Shown here one piece after another: positions 57,701-64,000 of a stretch of 64,000 bases of DNA. A model generated the notes under the pieces. It was not told where the DNA came from and ran no database searches. It saw only the letters and a program-made list of their open reading frames with translations. The translations under genes and the position numbers were made by a program. The stretch spans positions 1 through 64,000 of the forward strand of contig JAIXMR010000108.1 in assembly GCA_025677835.1 (NCBI GenBank), read 5' to 3'. The DNA is from Sporodiniella umbellata. Taxonomy: Eukaryota; Mucoromycota; Mucoromycetes; Mucorales; Rhizopodaceae. The stretch's first letter is position 1; each line of letters begins with the position of its first letter.

Positions 57701-58452
57701 TGGTGTCAACAATATGTCAAAATGGTAACGCACTTGCATAAAAGCACAAACTTTAGCCTAAAACACCTGTTCCTCCTTTTCTTTTTTATTTTTAGGCAAA
57801 AGTTCCCAGTGAGCTATTGATTTGAGGTTACATCGATCTGAACTAGTAAGTAAAGAAAAGATGCATTTTAATCGACCTTGTATTTAAGACATACTTAGTT
57901 GTTTTATTATTATTGTTATTCATTTAGTTGGTTTTTCTTATGAAAGTATTATCCTTCTCCTCTTTTTTTATTCTCCCTTTCTTGCAAAAAAGGAAATTTA
58001 AAATGAATTGAACAAGAGCCAAAAGTAGAGAAATAGGGAATCAATTTTAGTATTAGTCGTAGAGTTTTTAAAATGAATTACTCTTGGCTGTTTATACTAA
58101 AGTAAAAATTGAACTTTAAATCTCACCGTTTCCCTGAAAGGGTTCTCATCAAATATCTCTTTATAAAGCCCCCCTCTCCTCTCCTTTTAGTTAGAAACTA
58201 AAATGAAGCCTCCTTACAGGGCACAAAGCAGAGACGAAAACCTCCACAAAAAAAAGTGCCCTTCTTAAAAATTCGAAGCTGTCCTACGTATCTTTCAAGT
58301 TGTACATTTCAATATGCAGAAGATCAAAGGCAAAAAAAAAAAAAGGAAGCTTTCTTTTGCACATTATTTCCCACTTTTTTCTTTTTTCTTTCTTAAATTC
58401 TTTCTTTTTTCTAAAATAGAGTGAGAAAAAAAGCTAAATAAAAAAGAAGTAA
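54768..58452. other. Gene-poor 3.7 kb
   Basis: Largest gap of the window. Plus frames at 55123-55314 and 56341-56544 and minus frames at 55864-56109 and 57004-57345 have partial coding look (for example SKARLGNILRQSCSNNPDI) but no family signal or supported splicing. Poly(T) at 55445-55464. No tRNA or rRNA recognised. Confidence 0.4.
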
Positions 58453-59232
58453 ATGAAAAGAGCACCACGACTAGAAAAACTTCCTAAGGACGTTCTTTTG
58501 CAGATACTCGACAGATTAGATTCAAAAACGTTGCGGGAAATCAGCACTGTATGCAAAAGTTTATCAGAGCCTGCAGTAAGACAGATGTGGCATTCAGCTG
58601 AATGTAGGACCTTGAATGGATTAGACGTGTTGTTAACTAGCTTAGAAAGTGACGTGAGTTATTACGATTATCGAACATTTTTGGTCAATCTTCGTCTGAT
58701 CATCGACAAACTGAATCAACCTCTGCCTGGACTCAAAATTAAAACACTCTGGATCGAGCGCGCCAATGCGCTTCCCCCCCATATTCTGGATACTGTCGAT
58801 GTGCAGCATATCTGCTTCTCCCACTGTCATCCAGATACTATTCTTTCTATCTTTAACCACGCTTCCGCCTGCCAGCCCTATAAACTCCTGATATATGACT
58901 GCCCCGGGATGGACATGGTCATTCATAGTCTATTCCTACCTCAATCGATCAAAGAGTTCAGTTACTGTCGATCCGGCTTTATTTCCGACAGGGCCATCGA
59001 GACACTTGCTCAACAATGCCCTTTAATAGAAACGCTTATCCTTACTTTGCCCAAGAATATCATCCAAGCCAATACCATGACTTTGGACTCTCTCTTACTC
59101 TTGACTCAATTCAAACACCTCAAAGTTTTGGTATGTAAAGGTCAGATCAGGATATCTAAAAAGGAGCACAAGAACTGGTTGTACAGCCACATCCCCTCTT
59201 TGGAATATTGTGATCTTTCCTTCAATTTTTGA
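58453..59232 (+). CDS. F-box protein
   Basis: Intronless, 259 residues. An F-box lies at the N terminus (about 7-50: LEKLPKDVLLQILDRLDSKT, LREISTVCKSLSEPAVRQMW), which binds Skp1 in SCF ubiquitin ligases. The rest contains leucine-rich, weakly repetitive segments (LKIKTLWIERANALP, CHPDTILSIF, IKEFSYCRSGFISDRAIETL, CPLIETLILTLPKN, LKHLKVLVCKGQ), an LRR-like substrate module as in the large Mucoromycota F-box/LRR expansions. Start ATG directly follows an A-rich leader. The target is unknown. Confidence 0.88.
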   Translation: MKRAPRLEKLPKDVLLQILDRLDSKTLREISTVCKSLSEPAVRQMWHSAECRTLNGLDVLLTSLESDVSYYDYRTFLVNLRLIIDKLNQPLPGLKIKTLWIERANALPPHILDTVDVQHICFSHCHPDTILSIFNHASACQPYKLLIYDCPGMDMVIHSLFLPQSIKEFSYCRSGFISDRAIETLAQQCPLIETLILTLPKNIIQANTMTLDSLLLLTQFKHLKVLVCKGQIRISKKEHKNWLYSHIPSLEYCDLSFNF

Positions 59233-59608
59233 AATACAAATTTAGAAAAAGCACAGGTGTTTGTCTTTTGTTTGTCTCTTTTAAAATAAATATACGTTTT
59301 TTTTTATTGTTACCAATCTGAGTGACAGGAGGTTCTTTTATTTTTTCTATTTGGAAAAAAAAAAAAAAAAACAAGGAAGATAGTATATCCGACTCAATAC
59401 TTATGATAAGAATATGAGAGTATCCATTGCTGTAGATAAATTTCAGGGTAAAGGAGCCCTCCAGACTGGGCCTTTTTTTTTTTTTAAGAAATAAGATAGT
59501 CCTGAAGAACAGTAAGATTACGATAACCTGAATGTTCATATGTTTTAAAAAGCTAGAAAAAAAAGGACATCGACTAGTTTTTCTTTAATAAAAAGTTGTG
59601 TTTTCGTC

Positions 59609-59736
59609 AGATTCAACCTAATCGCTTTGGTGGGAATTTTCCAATAAGAATTTTTTGGAACGTAATAGTGACAGGTAGGCGATCGATCAATCTTCAAAGC
59701 TTTGGAGAAAGTTGTGGTTTATTAATTGAAAGATGT

Positions 59737-59779
<43 letters not shown>

Positions 59780-60152
59780 ATAAGAATCTTTTATGCTTTA
59801 GGTGTATCCGATAGTATTTTACCTAACCAAGGATGGAATATCCGGCTTAACATGTATTGGTCAGTCGTTCTACTCCCCTTTTTTCTTTGTTTTTGCTTTT
59901 GTTTTTATTTGAAAATCGGCTCGATCCATAGTAGGTCTACTTTTTAATAAAAATCAGGTTATTTTTGTGAAAACCCAAAACGTATATGGGGCGGGGAGGA
60001 AGCTGTTGATAAAGAATCAGCATACAGAAGACCATTCGCTATTCAATACTAACAAACTGGGCCGTGTTCACTATTGGTTCAAAGCAACTAATCATTGGAA
60101 AGCGATTCAGGAGGACTTTGTGAGGTATACATCCGAAATCAGCCTACAATAA
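59609..60152 (+). other. Possible multi-exon gene, unrecognised
   Basis: Three coding-like pieces in order on the plus strand. (1) after CGTCAG at 59609: IQPNRFGGNFPIRIFWNVIV, ending at a GTAGGC donor. (2) after CTTTAG near 59800: VSDSILPNQGWNIRLNMYW in compatible phase. (3) a frame to 60152 with GAGRKLLIKNQHTEDHSLF and HYWFKATNHWKAIQEDFVRY, ending TAA. The intron between 1 and 2 contains a 36-base poly(T). The 5' start and the join of 2 to 3 are unresolved, and no family is recognised. Confidence 0.45.
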
Positions 60153-60774
60153 AAAGTATCCGGTCATTACCAAATGTATCACTTGCCATACTCAGCTTTG
60201 TCCTTTCATGCGGCTTGGTCTTAGTTTTGGTGTAACCCCGAGCTATCAACCCTAAAAACGGAAACATATTTTTTTTTGTCCTAACTTGTCCTGTTGACAA
60301 CCTCGTATAACCGCACCACTGGATTCAATTGTTACAATTATATTTTAAAGATTCTAGAATTTTTGCTTTACTAGTGCTTTTAAACTTCTGTAAAAGCTTT
60401 CCAAAAAAAAAAAAAAGGTCTGTCTTCATACAAGAAAGGCTCGTTTATAGAAAAAAGTGGTTCTTTTTAACTGTTTGTACAACAAACCTATTATCAAAGC
60501 CTACCAGTGTATACATGTTAACAGTCTAAAACAGTCTCAATAATTCTCATCACTTTTGAAGTGAGCTGTAATAAAGAAAAAAAAAATTGTACACTTGACC
60601 ATTTGGTATATATATGCTAACAAAAATGTCGTGGATGTTTTTATACATGAAATAGGTGAGAGGCTTTGGTATGCTCTAGAAAGCACTTGGCCATATACAA
60701 GCTTCTTGCTAGAGATCAATAATTACTAATTCTGTATGACTATTTTAAAAAAAAGGAAAAGAACGAATAAAAAC

Positions 60775-61035
60775 TCAATAGTCAAAAGAAAATTCTGACG
60801 GTACTTTAACCCAACAACTGGCTTCTTTAGCTGAAGATTGAGCCCACTTCAATTGACGGGCAATTAAAATTAAACCAAGATTGTAAGGATGTATGAGTCT
60901 ACGTTTGTGACTGTTTTTTGAAGAGATGACAGAAAAAAAGGGGAAGGATCTATTGTTACTGCTATTTAGAGAATGGCTTGAAAGCTTGTTCTTAGAGTTT
61001 AAACAAGTTGAACTAACTTCCTTGTGTATCTTCAT
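60775..61035 (-). CDS. Possible small hypothetical protein, 86 aa
   Basis: Single open frame with ATG at 61035. The N-terminal half is Ser/Asn-rich; the C-terminal half looks structured (KRRLIHPYNLGLILIARQLK, WAQSSAKEASCWVKVPSEF). No family recognised and no introns needed. It could be a real small gene or a terminal exon. Confidence 0.38.
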   Translation of the reverse strand: MKIHKEVSSTCLNSKNKLSSHSLNSSNNRSFPFFSVISSKNSHKRRLIHPYNLGLILIARQLKWAQSSAKEASCWVKVPSEFSFDY

Positions 61036-61867
61036 TTAATTGAAATTTTTATAAAAACTTCAACAAAAAAAGTCTTTGTTGTCTTCTCAAAACTAGTAAA
61101 AATGTGCTTTTTTCTTTTCGTATTGTTTGAAATATATGTCACATCGAAATCTTATATCTTAATATGTTTGCTTTCAAAATGCATATTCTGTTTCATTCAG
61201 CTAAAAAAGCTTGCAAAACAACAACTAATAAAAAAGGTACAGAGACATCTTTTTGTCAAAACGCCGTTACATTATAGATACACACATAAGTGTAAACATA
61301 TACAAGTATGCGTTTACGTATGTATCTTAAGGTTACTTTGTTTAAGATTTAAAACCAAGTATGTTTCTCAATTCACGATCATACCCAACCAAATCTAATG
61401 AGTCTGAAGTAGATTTTTCTTTTATTTCTCTTTCCTTCTTTCAATACAGATTGTATGAGTCACTTTATCGATAAATGACAAATATATATATATATATAAA
61501 TGAAAGATGACTGTAGTACAAAGCAAAAGAGTATGAAATCAATGACAAAGTGACTTAGTCTGTGTACTTTCACATGTTTCAACTGTTTAGACATTTTCTT
61601 TTTTCTTTTCTCTTTTTTCTCTTCTTCTATTTCTTTGGTGTGTACGCTGGTATTTGTGCGTGTGTATATTTAGCTAGCCTGTTTTTTTCTCAGCAGCGAT
61701 CGCAGTCTTTTCATTCTTTAGTTAGCTCTCATCTTTATATTTAAACCAAAAGGTTTAATAAGATTGCCAAAAAAAAAAAGAAAAAAAAGAAAAGAAAAGC
61801 TACATTTATTTGTAACGAAAGGTCTGTGTGCGTGCGTGCGTTTGTGTGTGTATCTTTTTTTCTTTAT

Positions 61868-62539
61868 ATGGAAAGCTCAAACGAAGAATACATGTTTATA
61901 TCTCCCGACATGTTCGATAACGACCTTCTTTCAAACTTTCTACAAGACGGTTCAGCTACAGAAGACATTCTATCGGAAAATATTTATCACCAGCCAACAA
62001 ACTCCATACAAGAATCAATGCATGAGGTATATCCAGCTATCAATATGCCTACAACCTCGTCATTTCAGGAAGCACCTCAGCCTAGGTCATCGCGTTCAAC
62101 TGAGTGCTTTAATTGTCATGTGAAAGAAACACCTCTCTGGCGCCGAACATTAGACCGAGCTCACTCTCTCTGTAACGCGTGCGGACTTTATCATAAACAG
62201 TATGGTACGCATCGCCCACTTCATCTACGTCAAAAGCTTTCTAAAGCGTGTCAACTACATAACAAAGAAAAATGCGCTACATGTGAACCAACAAAACGGG
62301 TTCGTTCTGAAAACAATCATGAAAGATCCAACCAACGGGGCGAGTTACCATTTGCCACACTGCCTGTGGATCCAACACAAGAGAAGCCTCCTTTTATGCA
62401 AAGCAAGGCGTGGAGTGAACTAGACGATAATCGTTTCAAGGCGTTACTTGAAAAAATGAACACTCAACAGATGCACGAATTCTTAATTATGTTGGAACAT
62501 CGCTGTAATATCTTACGCTCTATCCTTCCCAAACAATAG
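61868..62539 (+). CDS. GATA-type zinc-finger transcription factor
   Basis: Intronless, 223 residues. One GATA finger of the C-x2-C-x18-C-x2-C class: Cys80, Cys83, Cys102, Cys105 ([33 protein letters not shown]) followed by a basic tail. The 18-residue loop is the class of fungal NsdD/white-collar-type fingers; the WRR in the loop contacts GATA DNA. The N terminus is acidic and Ser-rich, suited to activation; a second Cys pair ([12 protein letters not shown]) follows the finger. The C-terminal helix ([20 protein letters not shown]) may mediate dimerisation. The start ATG at 61868 follows a GT-rich repeat; upstream extension would need a non-ATG start. Confidence 0.92.
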   Translation: MESSNEEYMFISPDMFDNDLLSNFLQDGSATEDILSENIYHQPTNSIQESMHEVYPAINMPTTSSFQEAPQPRSSRSTECFNCHVKETPLWRRTLDRAHSLCNACGLYHKQYGTHRPLHLRQKLSKACQLHNKEKCATCEPTKRVRSENNHERSNQRGELPFATLPVDPTQEKPPFMQSKAWSELDDNRFKALLEKMNTQQMHEFLIMLEHRCNILRSILPKQ

Positions 62540-64000
62540 GGTATTAAGAATCAATTCCCTCTTCACTTATACCACTCTTTTTTTAATAAAGGAGGAATTG
62601 TATGTTTCTAAAAAAGATTTTTATAGTATCAAAGTGGGATATAAAGAAAAGAGGATGTTGATGTTATTATTTTCAAAGAGAGAAAATTTATCCCTGATAT
62701 TGCCACTTTTCTTTTGGCTATATATTATTAATAATGTTGGTTGTCGATAAACAAATAACAACCTATTATGGCACTTATTGCAAACAGGATTTCAAAAAGG
62801 GCCGGTTTATATTAATTGTTTTTTTTTTTAGTTGTCAACGTTGCTTTTAGTAGATGAGCTTGTGTATATTTCTAAAAGCCCATGTAGGCTTCTTTTTCTT
62901 TCTATTTTGAAGTAAATTGGACACAAAGAATGGTGTGCTACATGGACGAAAACAATAAAGATTGCACTTGAGTTACACACGCTTTCTTATTAGTAGAGGG
63001 GACAGGGGATTCGCGCAAAAGTATTGTGAAGATCTTTTTTGTATCTCCGCTCTCACTCTACACTTGTCTCAAAACCAAAAAAAGACCCTGTGTTTTACTT
63101 GCAGGAAGTTTTGTTAACCCATTCAAGTAGAAGTTACTATTATTTTTTTTAGAAACCTTTTATAGAGTTACAAATTATTTTACAATATAGGAAAAAAGGC
63201 TCTTAGAAACTTTAAGCGATTCTTTTGCTCTTCAAGAGACCATATTATAGGCTTCGCATGTTTTATGCTTTTATTAAGGCTTTTTTTCAGTGATAAAAGT
63301 CGTCTCTGTAGTATGGTGACCCAAATTCATAAATCCCCTGCCATCAAAATTTGTTTTCCGGTTCTTTGAGAGTGTCTCGACACTAAAATGGCCGTGCATC
63401 GTCTATCTCCTGTTATTAAACCAGGTACATTGTCAAAAAAAAAAAAGCTAGGTGGCGATGTCTGTTTGTAGTTCTTTCTAAAACATTTCCGAATACAAAC
63501 AAAACAATACACTGGCTTGAATGTATGAACTGTGTTGTTGTCTATACAGAAATCAAGCCTTTTTAACTGTTTTCGTGTGTAAAAACACAACAAAAAACAG
63601 ATAAACGGAAAAGAAAGCGAAAGCGAAAAAGAGAGAGCATCTTTTCCTGGGCTTTTTTCTCTTCCTTCTTTTGGGCTAAAGAACCTTTTCTGAGGTCATT
63701 GGTTATTGTTTTGGTTTGATTGACACCTCCATTTAAGAACTAATCTCTTGTTTATCTTTTTTTTATTAAAAAAAATATACACGTATACAGATTGCAGAAA
63801 TCGTTCATATATCCATTTGAGTTTGGAATAATAATTAAAAAAAAACATATACATATATCTCCCTTATATTTCATTTATCAAATCAAAGAAAAGAAAGCCA
63901 CGTAAGCATCTTTGTACGCATTCAATCATACAAGACTTTAAACAACAATAAATAGAATACACAAGTGTGTATTTGTATGTATGCTTTTTTTTCAAGTGCT
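62540..64000. other. Intergenic to window end, no gene seen
   Basis: AT-rich 3' region of the GATA gene. A minus frame at 63327-63593 has no family signal. Pyrimidine and A-rich tracts near 63600-63900 may belong to the leader of a gene beyond the window. Confidence 0.5.

Larger units (their letters stand above)
59233..61867. other. Intergenic with exon-like segments
   Basis: Except for the two segments listed separately, no gene was recognised. Long poly(T) at 59739-59774 and a (TA)n run at 61484-61498. Confidence 0.45.

Noticed and set aside
1..64000. CRISPR arrays, tRNAs, rRNAs and bacterial-type operons
   Set aside because: No regular direct repeats with spacers, no convincing tRNA A/B box pair and no rRNA core seen by eye; a tRNAscan run would be decisive.

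Overview
This window is nuclear DNA from a filamentous fungus, most likely an early-diverging Mucoromycota/Mucorales species. The evidence is many short GT-AG introns (about 45-120 nt), a GH9 cellulase-family protein, a Ysc84-SH3 protein, a GET1/MDM34/PRELI set of fungal type, an intact U6 snRNA of eukaryotic type, AT-rich intergenic DNA and very many A/T homopolymers and simple repeats. There is no operon structure, no bacterial element and no CRISPR array. Genus is not decided from sequence alone. Exon boundaries were set by hand from splice sites, phase and family motifs; for every spliced model the exon lengths sum to a whole number of codons, except the RING gene at 17.0 kb.

Layout. 0-24 kb is gene-dense: LRR protein (partial), PAK kinase, Myb/SANT-like protein, RBR ubiquitin ligase, a small protein, GPI-anchored GH9 protein, peroxisomal-type acyl-CoA dehydrogenase, Ysc84/SH3 protein, RNF10/Mag2 ubiquitin ligase, RING protein with an acidic tail (apparent frameshift), ribosomal protein uS5, membrane PHP phosphoesterase, an unknown protein and an AreA/DUF1752-type protein. 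24-40 kb: a gene desert, then Derlin, cytochrome c1, peroxiredoxin 5, NDUFAF7-like methyltransferase, NIF3, rhodanese-PTP phosphatase, MDM34 and GET1. 40-64 kb is AT-rich and gene-poor: U6 snRNA, coiled-coil protein, PRELI protein, an inverted repeat with decayed coding pieces, methyltransferase, class I alpha-mannosidase, NOP15-like nucleolar protein, F-box protein and GATA factor, separated by 1.4-3.7 kb stretches with only coding-like fragments.

Functional themes. Ubiquitin ligase components recur (RBR, RNF10, RING-acidic, F-box). RNF10's known substrate class, the 40S proteins uS3/uS5, includes the product of the uS5 gene 2 kb away. ER and mitochondrial membrane homeostasis is well represented (Derlin, alpha-mannosidase, GET1, MDM34, PRELI, cytochrome c1, NDUFAF7). 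Two enzymes end in the peroxisomal signal AKL. These are shared themes, not a demonstrated gene cluster.

I did not find a convincing new multi-gene system. The best leads are the GH9 protein with replaced catalytic-base residues, the frameshifted RING gene, the 30-bp inverted repeat at 48.85/49.15 kb, the convergent genes that share a TTAA for both stop codons, a 25-codon membrane micro-ORF ahead of the tyrosine phosphatase, and exon-like segments at 59.6-60.15 kb.
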